Below, piece by piece: positions 1 to 9,274 of a stretch of DNA of 64,000 bases. The stretch covers positions 1-64,000 of the forward strand of contig NZ_JAOTID010000014.1 of assembly GCF_026163695.1 (NCBI RefSeq), given 5' to 3'. A program made the position numbers and the translations under genes. Each line of letters starts with the position of its first letter. Within the stretch, counting starts at the first letter, position 1. The stretch is from Shumkonia mesophila. GTDB lineage: Bacteria; Pseudomonadota; Alphaproteobacteria; Rhodospirillales; Shumkoniaceae. The notes under the pieces were generated by a model that made no database searches, was not told the origin of the DNA, and saw only the letters and a program-made list of their open reading frames with translations.

Positions 1-266
1 CCATTGTCCCGCCAGGCATAGAAATAGCGCTGAACCGTCGAAACCGGCGGAAACCGCTCAGGCAAGGCCCGCCACTGGCAGCCGGTTCAAGCGATATAGA
101 GGAGCGCGTCCACCACCGCCCGGAGTTCTGTCGTCCGCGGTCGTCCCGTCGCCCTCGTCCCCGGCATGAACGGCTCGATCAACGCCCACTCCCCATCCGT
201 CAACGCGTTTGCATCCCGCTGCCCGGCACGGCAATATTGCCGGCGGGTGGCCTCCATCCAACCCAT
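1..266 (-). pseudogene. IS5-family transposase, N-terminal part with in-frame stop, runs off window
   Basis: The minus strand from the ATG at 264-266 reads MGWMEATRRQYC, then LTDGEWALIEPFMP and GRPRTTELRAVVDALLYIA, the N-terminal signature of IS5-group (DUF4096-type) transposases. A TGA at 87-89 follows LLYIA. The same frame then continues past the stop as GCQWRALPERFPPVSTVQRY and FYAWRDN to the window edge, exactly as in intact family members, which have Ser where the stop lies. The copy is therefore a nonsense-mutated transposase, and its C-terminal half lies outside the window. The bases at about 300-352 may contain the terminal inverted repeat, but its partner is not visible. Certain as a relic; its activity is very unlikely. 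Confidence 0.85.
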
Positions 267-403
267 GTTGTGACCTCGCTCAAGTCTTGACAACTCAAGC
301 GAATCACAACGGGCGGGGCCACTCAACCTCTTCCCCGCCCAAGCCGGAGTTTCGGGTCAGGCTCTGACGCCGGCAAGGGCGCGCGATCCGAGCGGAGGTC
401 GGA

Positions 404-424
404 CCGTTTCGCCCCGCGAAACGA
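404..424. promoter_or_regulatory. Palindromic operator, copy 1 of 4 (IclR regulon candidate)
   Basis: The core CGTTTCGC-CCC-GCGAAACG is an 8-3-8 perfect palindrome lying about 80 bp before the LarA-like ATG. It has the same TTTCG-N5-CGAAA architecture as the sites at 1947-1967, 9161-9181 and 10287-10307. All four lie in promoter regions of the locus controlled by the IclR gene at 8244-9053. That IclR binds here is inference. Confidence 0.6.
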
Positions 425-501
425 GGGCGGTAGTGGTTTGGCGGACGGCGCCTGATTCCTCTACCCTTCCATCCCCACGGAAAGGGAATGAGGAAGCGGT
501 C

Positions 502-1786
502 ATGCGTCTGGATAAGGTTGGGGTGATTGTCCCGGGGCTCGAAGGCTTCGCTTTTCCCCGCATGGTGACGATCGAGCAGCATTTTCCCCGGGACGCTGTC
601 GGCGACGTCGCCTCCGAACTGGCCGATCAACTGGCGGCGGCCCCGTTGCCGGATATCGCCGGAAAATCCATCGCCATTACCGCGGGCAGCCGGGGCATCC
701 CGCATATCGTCGATGTCCTGGCCACGGCCGTCCGATTTCTGCGGGCGCGGGGGGCGGCTCCCTTCGTCATCCCGGCCATGGGCAGCCACGGCGGCGGGAC
801 CGCCGAGGGGCAGGCCGCGGTTCTCACCCATCAAGGCATCAGCGAATCCAGCATCGGGGCGCCGATCCGGGCCAGCATGGAGGTGATGCCGGCGGCCCGA
901 ATGGCCGACGGAACGCCCCTTTTCTGCGACAGGCTGGCCTTCCAGTCCGACGGCATCGTCGTCCTCAACAAGATCAAACCGCACTCCAGCTTCCGCGGCG
1001 AGTGGGAAAGCGGCCTGGTGAAGATGATCGTCATCGGCCTCGGCAAGCGCCAGGGCGCCGAAATGGTCCACGGCCACAGCATCCTCGAGTTTTCCCGCGT
1101 CATTCCCGAGGCCGGACGGAGCCCTCCTCGCCGCGACGCCGATCCTGTGCGGCGTCGGCGTGGTCGAGAACGCCTACGGCGATCTGGCGCGCGTCGACGT
1201 CGTCATGCCCGATGCGATCTTTCCGCGCGAGCGTGAGCTCCTGCGCCACGCCAAGGAGATCATGGGGCGGCTATTGCTTTCGGAAATCGACGTCCTGGTG
1301 GTCGACGAGATTGGTAAGAACTTCTCCGGGACCGGCATGGACCCGAACGTCACCGGGCGGACCACTTCGCATCACCCCGGCTTCGACACGATCGCAGTGA
1401 AGACGATCGTCGTGCGCGGGATCGCCCCCGCATCCAGAGGCAACGCGAACGGCATCGGCGCCGCCGACTTCACGACGCTGCGCTGCGTCAACGCCATCGA
1501 TTTCCCATCGACCTATACTAACGCGATCACGTCGCGCGTTAGCGACAGCGCGCGCCTGCCGATGATCCTGAACAACGATCGCGAGGCGGTGGCCCTGGCC
1601 ATTAGGGGCAGTTTCCCCGCCGGGACCGATCGTGCGCGCGTGGTGCGGATCGCCAATACCAAGGCGATCCACACCGTGCGGGTCTCCGAGGCATTCCTGC
1701 CGGAAATCGCGGGGCGCGCGGAGTTCTCGATCCACGGGGAGACGACGCCGATGGCCTTCGATTCCGACGGCCATTTCATCGACTGA
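502..1786 (+). pseudogene. LarA-like (lactate racemase N-domain, DUF2088) protein, frameshifted
   Basis: Two overlapping reading frames together make one protein of about 428 residues of the LarA/DUF2088 family. The first part (ATG at 502, preceded by GAGGAAG) contains AITAGSRGI, a GSHGGGTAEGQ loop and a region with VVLNKIKPHSSFRGEWESGL. After EFSRVIPEAG near 1116 the frame shifts by one base (an extra C or G about 1117), and the protein resumes as GALLAATPILCGVGVVENAYG to the stop at 1786. Characterised LarA enzymes racemise 2-hydroxyacids with a nickel-pincer cofactor. This divergent subfamily has unknown substrates. It may be a true pseudogene or a sequencing error, because both halves keep family-like sequence and no other lesion is seen. 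It probably supplies or interconverts a hydroxyacid for the downstream dehydrogenase. Confidence 0.75.
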
Positions 1787-1946
1787 CATCGATCCGCAGA
1801 GATCCATGATCCGAGGCGGCATCCCGCCCGATCGGACGCCGCCTGGTGACTTGGCGGGTGCCGCATGAAACTTTCGATTTTCGCGCATTCCGCTCGGTGC
1901 GGTAGAGCGCCGGCAAGGCGGAGGAGGGATGACGTGTCGGTGTCCC

Positions 1947-1967
1947 GCATTTCGTCAGGCGAAATGG
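1947..1967. promoter_or_regulatory. Palindromic operator, copy 2 of 4
   Basis: GCATTTCG-TCAGG-CGAAATGG lies about 73 bp upstream of the first DUF6282 gene. The arms CATTTCG/CGAAATG are perfect with a 5-bp spacer. It matches the perfect palindrome at 10287-10307 at 18 of 21 positions. It is the probable binding site of the local IclR regulator. Confidence 0.65.
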
Positions 1968-2039
1968 CCCGATTGCGTATTTCCCCCCGAAGCCGGGGGC
2001 GCGTAGCCTTTTTCGCAGCTGACAAGGAGAAAGATATCA

Positions 2040-2942
2040 ATGAATAAAATCGATCAGCTCCTCCGTGGCGCGGTGGACATGCATTGCCATTCCGGTCCGG
2101 GGATCTTCAAGCGGCTGCTTGACCACGCCGAGGCCGCGAAGGAAGCGGCCTCGGTCGGGATGAGCGGGCTGGTCCTGAAGGACCAGCATTCGATGACGGC
2201 GGTCGCCGCCACGCTCATTAACAGGCACGTCCTGCCGGAAGGCAGCCCGCTGACCGTCTTCGGCAGCTTGGTGCTGAACAACGCCACCGGGGGCATCACC
2301 CCCTTCACCGTCGAGGCTGCCCTAAAGTACGGCGCCAGGATCATCTGGATGCCGACGTTCTCGGCCAAGAAGCACAAGGAATATCATGACTGGATGGCGT
2401 CCCAGAACATCGCCAACACCAGTCCCAAGGCGTCGATCAAGTTGCTGCCGGAGCCCCTTCTTACCGTCACCGACGACCTGGGCCGGCTGCTGCCGCAGAT
2501 CACGACAATCTGCGAACTGATCGCCGAGGCCGATGCCGTTCTCGGGCTGGGTCACATCTCGCGGCCGGAGTTCGACGCGGTGATCGTCGAGGCCAAGCGG
2601 TGCGGGGTCAAGCGCATCCTGCTGCCGCATCCCGAACACATCCATCTTCTCTCGATCGACGAGATGAAGGCCTATGCCGCCCAGGGAGTAGTCCTGGAGC
2701 ACAGCTATACGCTGGTCTACTCGAAGAAGCTGACCCATGACTACCTGTTCGAGATGATCCGCGGCGTCGGCGCCGAATCGACCTGTATCGGCTCCGACAT
2801 GGGTCAGCCGGGCCGGCCGTCGCCGGTTCAGGGATTCCGCGAATTCATTGCCGCCATGCTGGAGAGGGGACTGTCGGAGGAGGAAATCCGTCAGGTGATT
2901 GGCGGAACGGCCCGCCGCTTTCTGGGCATGGATGATCACTAG
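2040..2942 (+). CDS. DUF6282 family metal-dependent hydrolase, copy 1
   Basis: This 300-residue amidohydrolase-like TIM-barrel protein matches the DUF6282 pattern. It has an N-terminal DMHCHSGP metal motif (about residues 13-20), LKDQHS, LNNATGGITPF, IWMPTFSAKKH, a GLGHIS motif, LPHPEH, and a C-terminal GSDMGQPGRPSPVQGF acid motif. These are the positions where amidohydrolases bind one or two metals. The ATG at 2040 follows AAGGAGAAA at ideal spacing. No substrate is established for the family as far as I know. It is the first gene after operator copy 2 and directly precedes a TRAP-TAXI transporter, suggesting that it hydrolyses the imported compound. A second DUF6282 protein, clearly related but divergent, is encoded at 9275-10213. 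Confidence 0.85.
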   Translation: MNKIDQLLRGAVDMHCHSGPGIFKRLLDHAEAAKEAASVGMSGLVLKDQHSMTAVAATLINRHVLPEGSPLTVFGSLVLNNATGGITPFTVEAALKYGARIIWMPTFSAKKHKEYHDWMASQNIANTSPKASIKLLPEPLLTVTDDLGRLLPQITTICELIAEADAVLGLGHISRPEFDAVIVEAKRCGVKRILLPHPEHIHLLSIDEMKAYAAQGVVLEHSYTLVYSKKLTHDYLFEMIRGVGAESTCIGSDMGQPGRPSPVQGFREFIAAMLERGLSEEEIRQVIGGTARRFLGMDDH

Positions 2943-3040
2943 GAAACGGAATGATCGCTGACAGACGACCTGACGAAATTCACACCGGAACTCGCAACAA
3001 AAGCAAAAACAGAGTTCAATGGAACCGGGAAGGAAAACCA

Positions 3041-4198
3041 ATGACAAAGGGATTTATGCAATTTTCGCTGGCCGCCGCGGGAAGTGTGGCTGTCCTGTCA
3101 GCGTCGCTGACGTTCGCCGCCGACGTCAAGCTTCCGGACACCCTCACGTGGACCGCTTACGATCTCGGCAGTTCGGGCTATAACCAGTCGGTCGCCATCG
3201 GCAAGGCGGTCATGGATGCCTACGGCACGACATTGCGCGTGGTGCCGGCCAAGAACGATGTTTCGCGGCTGGCGCCGGTACGCCGCGGGCAGGTTCAGTT
3301 CGCCAATTCCGGTTCCGACGTCTTCTACGCGGTCGAGGGCGTCTTCGGCTACGCCGATCCCGATTGGGGTCCGCAGCCGCTACGCATGGTCAGCAGCGCC
3401 GGGTCCGACAACTGCTTGGCCATGGGAACGGCGGCCGACGCCAATATTCGCACGCCGGCCGATCTCAAGGGTAAGAGGGTGGCCTGGGTACGCGGCGCGC
3501 CGTCGCTGCAGACCAACGTGACCGCCTTCATGGCTTTTGGCGGGGTGACCTGGAACGATGTCGAAAAGGTCGAGATGCCGGGTTTCGGCCCGGCATGGCA
3601 GGCCCTGATGAACGGCCAAGTCGACGCCATGTCGGCTTTTACGACGGGCGGAATCGTTGAGCAGGCGGCGGCTTCGCCGCGCGGACTTTTCTGGCTGCCG
3701 CTGCCGTTCGACGACAAGGCGGGGTGGGATCGCCTGAACAAGGTGGCGCCCCATTTCAACAAGACCAAGGCAATCCAGGGGGCGGCAGGGGTCTCCAAGG
3801 AACATCCGCTTCCTTGCGCGGGATTCCCTTACCCGATCCTGGTGGCCTATCCGGACCAGAAGGCTGATCTCGTCTACAATATGACGAAGGCGATCAGCGC
3901 CCAGGTCCCCAATTTTGCCAAGGCCGAGCCCACCGCCGGCGGGTGGGCCGACGACCATCAGACCATGGAGTGGGTCCTGCCGTTTCATGAAGGAGCCATC
4001 AAGTTCTGGCAGGAAAAAGGGCGCTGGAACGCCGAGGCGCAAGCCCGGACCGATACGCTGCTGAAACGTCAGCAGATTCTGGCCGACGCCTGGGCGGACC
4101 TGAAGAAGAAGGGTGATGCCGCCGTGAAGGCCGAGTGGATGAAGGTGCGGGCTGCGGCTCTGACCAAAGCGGGGATGGAGCCGGTATGGACCGAGTAA
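3041..4198 (+). CDS. TRAP transporter solute receptor, TAXI family
   Basis: This is a periplasmic binding protein of 385 residues with an N-terminal signal peptide (MTKGFMQFSLAAAGSVAVLS, cleavage probably after TFAA). It has the TAXI fold landmarks: GSSGYNQSVAIG near the start, DVSRLAPVRRGQVQFA, LRMVSS, TPADLKGKRVAW, GFGPAWQALMNGQVDA and a C-terminal LPFHEGAIKFWQEKGRW. TAXI receptors deliver small organic acids to fused TRAP permeases. The ATG at 3041 is preferred because it follows GGGAAGGAAAACC and starts the signal peptide. The stop overlaps the permease gene by 13 bp, so translation is coupled. The ligand is unknown; context suggests a carboxylate processed by the surrounding hydroxyacid, keto-acid and CoA enzymes. 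Confidence 0.92.
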   Translation: MTKGFMQFSLAAAGSVAVLSASLTFAADVKLPDTLTWTAYDLGSSGYNQSVAIGKAVMDAYGTTLRVVPAKNDVSRLAPVRRGQVQFANSGSDVFYAVEGVFGYADPDWGPQPLRMVSSAGSDNCLAMGTAADANIRTPADLKGKRVAWVRGAPSLQTNVTAFMAFGGVTWNDVEKVEMPGFGPAWQALMNGQVDAMSAFTTGGIVEQAAASPRGLFWLPLPFDDKAGWDRLNKVAPHFNKTKAIQGAAGVSKEHPLPCAGFPYPILVAYPDQKADLVYNMTKAISAQVPNFAKAEPTAGGWADDHQTMEWVLPFHEGAIKFWQEKGRWNAEAQARTDTLLKRQQILADAWADLKKKGDAAVKAEWMKVRAAALTKAGMEPVWTE

Positions 4199-6180
4199 AC
4201 GAAAAGGCGGAGGCGGATGGAACCCGCCTCCGCTCCCTCTCGAACGGCTGGCGTGCGCTCTTTCGCATCGCCACCGTTGGGGTGGTTCTCCTGGCCGTGA
4301 ACCAGGCGTTTAATTTCAATTTCTTCGTCGGCTATGCCCTGATCGAGACGCGCTATCTGTACGCGCTTTTGGGCTTCATCCTGCCCATGATCTTCCTGTT
4401 CTATCCCCATCGGGAAGGGGCACGACGGGACCAGATCCCTTGGTTTGATTTCGTGCTCGCTGCGGCATCCGTGGCCGCCGTCGTTTACTTCATCATCCAT
4501 GCCGTGACCATCCTTGATCTTGGCTGGGAGATGGGCGCTCCAATGGACGCGACCATCATTGGAGCCGTCCTTTGGCTGCTGGTCATCGAGGCGGCGCGGC
4601 GTTCGGGCGGGTTCTCCCTGGCTGTCATTGTCGCAGTGTTTTCGCTTTATCCGGTCTATGCGGGACAGTTGCCGGGGCCGATTGCCGGTTTTTCTTCCGG
4701 GATTGATGTCACCGCCGCTTACCACGCGATGAGCGGAGAAAGTATTCTGGGCATTCCGCTCAACACGTTCGGACAACTGGTGATCGGCTTCCTCATTTTC
4801 GGCGCGGCGCTGCAGCATACGGGGGCGGGCAAGTTCTTCCTCAATTTCGCCTTCGCCATTCTGGGCCAGGTTCGCGGCGGTCCGGCCAAGGTGGCCATCT
4901 TCGCCAGCGGCCTGATGGGCTCGATGAGCGGTAGCGTGATCACCAACGTGATCACCACCGGAACGATGACGATCCCCGCCATGCGGCGCATCGGCCTGAC
5001 GCCGGCCTTCGCCGGTGGGGTGGAAACCTGCGCGTCGACGGGCGGCGTCCTGATGCCGCCGGTGATGGGGACGACCGCCTTCATCATGGCCAACTTCCTG
5101 GGGGTTCCGTATGCGGACGTGGCGATTGCCGCGGTTCTCCCGTCGCTGCTCTTCTATTACGGACTGTTCGTGCAGATCGACACGCGGGCGGCCCGCGAAG
5201 GAATCAAGGGCCTGCCCAGGGCGGAATTGCCGTCGCTGAAGCAGACCCTGAGGGAGGGGTGGTACTATCTGTTTGCCTTCGCCCTTCTCATCTTCATGCT
5301 TCTCGTCCTCAAAAGAGAGGTTCTAGCACCCTACTATACGACACCATTGCTGCTTCTGATCAACCAGATCGTTCCGACGGATACGCGCTGGAAGTGGCGG
5401 AACCTGCTGCGGTTCATCGACGCCCTGGGGCAAATGTTCACCGAACTGGTCGCCATCCTGGCGGGGGTTGGGCTCATCATCGGCGCCCTGTCGGTGACCG
5501 GCCTCGCGGGAACCCTGGTCAACGATCTGTTGTCGATTGCCGGCGGTTCTCCATTCCTGCTCCTGGTGATGGGAGCGGTGGCCAGCTTCATCCTGGGCGT
5601 CGGCATGACATGTACTGCCGCCTATGTGTTTTTGGCGATTCTGCTCGTCCCCGCGTTGACCCAGGTTGGCATCAACCCGATGGCCTCGCACCTGTTTATC
5701 CTGTACTGGGGAATGCTTTCCTTCATCACGCCGCCGGTCGCCCTGGGAGCCTTCGCCGCCGCCTCGATCGCCAAGGCGCATCCGATGCGCACTGGATTCG
5801 AGGCCATGCGGTTGGGCAGCATCATCTACTTCATCCCGTTCTTCTTCGTCTTCGATCCGGCCTTCATCCTGCAGGGAGCGTGGTCGGACATGCTCGTTGT
5901 GTTCGGGTTTGCCCTGCTGGGAACCTTCTTCCTGGCCGGCGGGCTGCAAGGCTACGTCCAGGGCGTGGGGAATATCTTCATGGGCCGCCGCTACGAATGG
6001 CCCGCCCGCGTTGCGATCATGGCCGGGGGAATCGCCCTGGCGTCGCCAGGCCATGGGGCGTTCCCATGGACCAAGGTCGAGATGGTGATCTTCGCCTGCA
6101 TCCTTCTCGTTCCCGTGTTGGGGCTGGCGTCGCTGGCCAATCGCCGAGGCAAGGCCATGCCCGAGGGCAGGCTTGCCTGA
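4186..6180 (+). CDS. TRAP transporter fused permease (DctQM type)
   Basis: This integral membrane protein of 664 residues combines the small (DctQ, first about 170 residues) and large (DctM) TRAP permease subunits, the usual arrangement for TAXI systems. The hydrophobic segments are regularly spaced. The family signature of the large subunit appears as SGSVITNVITTGTMTIPAM, then ETCASTGGVLMPPVMGTTAF, and later GMTCTAAYVFLAILLVPAL and FITPPVALGAFAAASIAKA. It drives sodium-coupled uptake of the ligand bound by the preceding receptor. The start at 4186 (ATGGACCGAGTAA) overlaps the receptor stop; an upstream start at 4135 would lie inside the receptor gene and is rejected. It is in an operon with the following dehydrogenase, 7 bp away. 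Confidence 0.93.
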   Translation: MDRVNEKAEADGTRLRSLSNGWRALFRIATVGVVLLAVNQAFNFNFFVGYALIETRYLYALLGFILPMIFLFYPHREGARRDQIPWFDFVLAAASVAAVVYFIIHAVTILDLGWEMGAPMDATIIGAVLWLLVIEAARRSGGFSLAVIVAVFSLYPVYAGQLPGPIAGFSSGIDVTAAYHAMSGESILGIPLNTFGQLVIGFLIFGAALQHTGAGKFFLNFAFAILGQVRGGPAKVAIFASGLMGSMSGSVITNVITTGTMTIPAMRRIGLTPAFAGGVETCASTGGVLMPPVMGTTAFIMANFLGVPYADVAIAAVLPSLLFYYGLFVQIDTRAAREGIKGLPRAELPSLKQTLREGWYYLFAFALLIFMLLVLKREVLAPYYTTPLLLLINQIVPTDTRWKWRNLLRFIDALGQMFTELVAILAGVGLIIGALSVTGLAGTLVNDLLSIAGGSPFLLLVMGAVASFILGVGMTCTAAYVFLAILLVPALTQVGINPMASHLFILYWGMLSFITPPVALGAFAAASIAKAHPMRTGFEAMRLGSIIYFIPFFFVFDPAFILQGAWSDMLVVFGFALLGTFFLAGGLQGYVQGVGNIFMGRRYEWPARVAIMAGGIALASPGHGAFPWTKVEMVIFACILLVPVLGLASLANRRGKAMPEGRLA

Positions 6181-6187
6181 CCGAAGC

Positions 6188-7171
6188 ATGGAAATGTCCG
6201 AGAGAGGGGACGCGCAGGTTGTCTTCCTGGGAACGATGGGCCTTCCGGAGGGTGAAATCCGGGACCTGGCCGCCGGTATCCTGGGGACTGGCTTTTCCCT
6301 GCGCTTCCCCGCCTTGGTATCCGTCGAACCCGAGGCGATCATCGCCCAGGCCCACGATGCCGACGCGATCATCATGTCCAACCTGCCTTTCCCCGGTTCG
6401 GTCGTCCGGGGGTGTCCCCGTCTGCGGCTACTGAGTCTGGCGTTCACCGGGACCGATCGGATCGACTTGGCCGCCTGTCAGGCGGCGGGGGTCGCGGTCT
6501 GCAACACGCCCGACTATTCGACCACGGCGGTAGCAGAGTTCACCTTGGGGCTTCTCCTGGCCGTCCTCCGGCACCTCCCCGAGGCCTTGGTCGCGGCCCG
6601 TAACGGCCGTACCTGGGAGGGGTTGGCCGGCGGCGAACTGGCTGGACGCACGGTGGGCCTCGTCGGAACCGGGCACATCGGACTGCACATGGCCCGGCTG
6701 CTGAAAGGGTTCGGCTGTTCCCTCCTCGGCTATGCCCGGCGTCCGTCCGAGGAAGGAGAGTCCCTCGGCATCTTCTATACGGGGCTTGACGATCTGCTGG
6801 TCCGCAGCGACGTGGTTTCGCTGCACCTGCCGTTGACCGACCAGACGAGCCATCTCATCGACCAATGGCGGCTCGCCCTGATGAAGCCCTCGGCCATTCT
6901 GGTCAACACCGCCCGCGGCGGGCTGGTCGACAACGGGGCGCTGGCGGACGCCCTGCGCGAGGGGCGTCTCGCCGGGGCGGGTTTGGACACCGTGGACGTC
7001 CGGCCGCCATTGCCCCGCAACCACCCCCTCCTGGCCATCCCGAATGCCCTGGTGACGCCGCACATGGCCTTCGCCACCCGCGAGGCCTTCGCCCGGCGTA
7101 GCCGTATCGCCCTTGAAAACGTCGCGGCTTGGCGGCGGGGCCAACTCCAGAATGTGGTCGCCCAGCCCTGA
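6188..7171 (+). CDS. D-isomer-specific 2-hydroxyacid dehydrogenase
   Basis: This NAD(P)-dependent enzyme of about 327 residues interconverts a 2-hydroxyacid and a 2-ketoacid. The Rossmann motif is GLVGTGHIGLHMARLL (about residues 156-171). The family's catalytic elements follow: LHLPLTDQTSHL, VNTARGGLVD (Arg), a GLDTVDVRPP region (the usual Glu-containing loop is changed to Asp-Val here) and TPHMAFAT (His). The substrate domain has NTPDYSTTAVAEFTLGLLL. The start is uncertain: ATG at 6188 or 6194 with no strong Shine-Dalgarno, or TTG at 6173. It follows the TRAP permease closely, so it probably oxidises the hydroxyacid form of the imported substrate. Confidence 0.88.
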   Translation: MEMSERGDAQVVFLGTMGLPEGEIRDLAAGILGTGFSLRFPALVSVEPEAIIAQAHDADAIIMSNLPFPGSVVRGCPRLRLLSLAFTGTDRIDLAACQAAGVAVCNTPDYSTTAVAEFTLGLLLAVLRHLPEALVAARNGRTWEGLAGGELAGRTVGLVGTGHIGLHMARLLKGFGCSLLGYARRPSEEGESLGIFYTGLDDLLVRSDVVSLHLPLTDQTSHLIDQWRLALMKPSAILVNTARGGLVDNGALADALREGRLAGAGLDTVDVRPPLPRNHPLLAIPNALVTPHMAFATREAFARRSRIALENVAAWRRGQLQNVVAQP

Positions 7172-7220
7172 ACGGGGAGGGGCTGTCACGCACCATTATG
7201 AGCACGAGGAAAGCCCGTAC

Positions 7221-8213
7221 ATGGAAACCATGAAAGCAGTTATCGCCCGCGCGCCGGGCGGCCCGGAGGTCCTGGAAATCGTCGATTGCCCGATCCCGTC
7301 GATCGGCCCGTCCGATGTGCTGGTCCGAACCCGGGCGATCGGCGTGAACCGGCCCGACATCCGTCAGCGTCAGGGGCTCTATCCGCCGCCGCCGGGCGTG
7401 ACCGATATCCTCGGCCTCGACCTGGCGGGAACGGTGGCTGCGGTGGGCGTCGGCGTCACCCGATGGAAGGTCGGCGATTTGGTCTGCGCCCTGGTCGCCG
7501 GCGGCGCCTATGCCGAGTACTGTGCCGTTCCCGAGCCGCAATGCCTGCCGATTCCGATCGGCCTGGGCATGGAGGAGGCGGCGTCATTGCCTGAGGTGTT
7601 CTTCACGGCCTGGACCAACGTCTTCGATCGGGGGCGGCTTGGGGACAGCGAGGTCCTGCTGGTGCAGGGCGGTACCAGTGGTGTCGGGCTGGCGGCGATC
7701 CAGATGGCCAAGGTTCTGCGCAACGCAGTCGTTGCGGCCACCGTGAGCAGCGACGAAAAGGCAGCCTTCTGCCGCGACTATGGCGCCGACCACGTGTTCG
7801 ACTACAGGACGGAGGACTGGCGTTCCGGCCTGCGGGCGGCGACCGGTGGGGCCGACGTCATCCTCGACGCGCAGGCCGGGGATTATTTGCAGGATGAGCT
7901 GAGTCTTCTGCGTGTCGAGGGTCGGCTCGTCCTGATCGCCACGCATCGCGGCAAGAAGGTCGAGGTCGACGTCGATGACCTGTTCCGCCGCCGCCTGACG
8001 TTGACGGGGTCCACCCTGCGCCCGCGCACGCCCGAGCAGAAGGGCCTGATCGCCCGCTCCCTCGAAACCTGCGTGTGGCCGAAGCTGGCCTCCCGGGAGA
8101 TCCGGACCTTCGTCCAGTCGGTGTTCGATTTCGCGGACGTCGGAAAGGCGCACAACGTTCTCGACGCGAACCGGCAGATCGGCAAGATCGTTCTCCGCAT
8201 GCCGGACGCCTGA
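7221..8213 (+). CDS. Zinc-independent quinone oxidoreductase-like MDR protein
   Basis: This medium-chain dehydrogenase/reductase of 330 residues belongs to the quinone oxidoreductase (QOR) branch. It begins MKAVIARAPGGPEVLEI and has GVNRPDIRQRQGLYPPPPGV, LGLDLAGTVAAVG, the nucleotide-binding VQGGTSGVGLAAIQMA (about residues 144-160) and a C-terminal QSVFDFADVGKAH. The structural and catalytic zinc cysteines of alcohol dehydrogenases are absent, as expected for this branch. It likely reduces an alpha,beta-unsaturated carbonyl with NADPH. The ATG at 7221 follows GAGGAAAG; an internal ATG at 7230 is the alternative. It is the last gene of the rightward operon and converges on the iclR gene. Confidence 0.88.
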   Translation: METMKAVIARAPGGPEVLEIVDCPIPSIGPSDVLVRTRAIGVNRPDIRQRQGLYPPPPGVTDILGLDLAGTVAAVGVGVTRWKVGDLVCALVAGGAYAEYCAVPEPQCLPIPIGLGMEEAASLPEVFFTAWTNVFDRGRLGDSEVLLVQGGTSGVGLAAIQMAKVLRNAVVAATVSSDEKAAFCRDYGADHVFDYRTEDWRSGLRAATGGADVILDAQAGDYLQDELSLLRVEGRLVLIATHRGKKVEVDVDDLFRRRLTLTGSTLRPRTPEQKGLIARSLETCVWPKLASREIRTFVQSVFDFADVGKAHNVLDANRQIGKIVLRMPDA

Positions 8214-8243
8214 ACTGCGAGGCGTCCTCGGGACGATTTGGGT

Positions 8244-9053
8244 TTAGGCTTCGGACCCGGAATCGTCGATGTTCGAAGCCGCGTGCAGCATCCTTATCGA
8301 TTCCTCGATGCCTCTTGCCGCGGACTGGAGCGGTTCGAGGAAGATTTCGATGGCCTTGGCGCGCGGGACCGCCGATCTGAAGAACGTCATGCAGATGGTG
8401 GCGAGAACTCGCTGCTTCCAGAAGATGGGCACGGCGATCGTCCCCGAAGACTGGGGATGAACGGTCGTGTCGCGTTCGGCGAAACCCTGTTGGCGGACGG
8501 TGCGGATCATCATGCTCAGTTGGCGCGGATTCCTGGCCGGCGCATCCTCGGGATCGTCGGATTGAGCCAGGATGTCGATCAGCAACTCCCTTTCGGCGCC
8601 CGGGCAGAACGCCAGATAGGCCCGCCCCAGGGCCCGTGAAACCAGGCTGAGGCGCATGTTGATGGTGGCATGGAACGGCGAAATCGGGCTCTCGGCGACC
8701 GTGCTGAAACGGACCTTGACGGCATCCCGGTCGAGCACCGCGACGCCGACCGGCCAGAGGAAGCGCTGGGTCAACTGGACGGCCCAGGCCCGCGCCGCCT
8801 CCACCGCGATGACGTCGCCGTGGAATCCGGCGCTCAGCGAAGAGACCAGGGACGTCACCTGATATCCGCCATGATGCGGATCATTCGAGACGAATCCGGC
8901 ATCGACCAAGGTCTCCAGAAGACGCACGATGGTGGGCTTGGGCAGCCCGGTGACCTCGTAGATCTGGTGAACCGTCATGACCGGCCGGCGGTTGAGTTCC
9001 TGCAGGAGCATCAACGCCCGCGTGACGGCGCGGACCGGAGGATAAGACGGCAT
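8244..9053 (-). CDS. IclR family transcriptional regulator (regulator of the 0.4-16.2 kb locus)
   Basis: This 269-residue protein has an N-terminal winged helix (ALMLLQELNRRPVMTVHQIY, GLPKPTIVRLLETLVDAGFV) and the IclR effector domain, including AVPIFWKQRVLATICMTFF near the C-terminus. IclR proteins bind palindromes and respond to small organic acids. It is transcribed away from the second DUF6282 gene across a 221-bp gap that contains operator copy 3 at 9161-9181, so autoregulation is likely. The same palindrome precedes the LarA-like gene, the first DUF6282 gene and the aldolase-thiolase operon. That this protein controls all four is inferred from location; it is the only regulator gene in the locus. 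Confidence 0.9.
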   Translation of the reverse strand: MPSYPPVRAVTRALMLLQELNRRPVMTVHQIYEVTGLPKPTIVRLLETLVDAGFVSNDPHHGGYQVTSLVSSLSAGFHGDVIAVEAARAWAVQLTQRFLWPVGVAVLDRDAVKVRFSTVAESPISPFHATINMRLSLVSRALGRAYLAFCPGAERELLIDILAQSDDPEDAPARNPRQLSMMIRTVRQQGFAERDTTVHPQSSGTIAVPIFWKQRVLATICMTFFRSAVPRAKAIEIFLEPLQSAARGIEESIRMLHAASNIDDSGSEA

Positions 9054-9160
9054 GGACGGGGTGCCCGATCAGCTATGGCATCGGATTGAACAGAATTCGC
9101 GCTCTGACGGCAACCGGTAAATGCTCCAGGTGTGGCCGGGCGGCCGGAGGCCACGCTTCA

Positions 9161-9181
9161 GCGTTTCGCAAGGCGGAATGC
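9161..9181. promoter_or_regulatory. Degenerate operator, copy 3 of 4, in divergent iclR promoter region
   Basis: GCGTTTCG-CAAGG-CGGAATGC has the same 21-bp length, arm layout and central spacing as the other three sites, with a few arm mismatches (CGTTTCG against CGGAATG). It lies between the iclR start at 9053 and the DUF6282 start at 9275, where an autoregulatory site is expected. A weaker site here would fit autoregulation. Confidence 0.5.
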
Positions 9182-9274
9182 TTTTAAGACTGATTTGCGA
9201 TCGATGTACGGCCGGACCTACGCTTCCCCTCGTCGTTGAAGAGACAGGCAATTGACGAAAGGAAGGAAGCAGCC

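Noticed and set aside
4135-4185. Upstream start for the TRAP permease
   Set aside because: It would extend deep into the receptor gene and encode a non-hydrophobic, glycine-rich stretch; the ATG at 4186 is coupled to the receptor stop.
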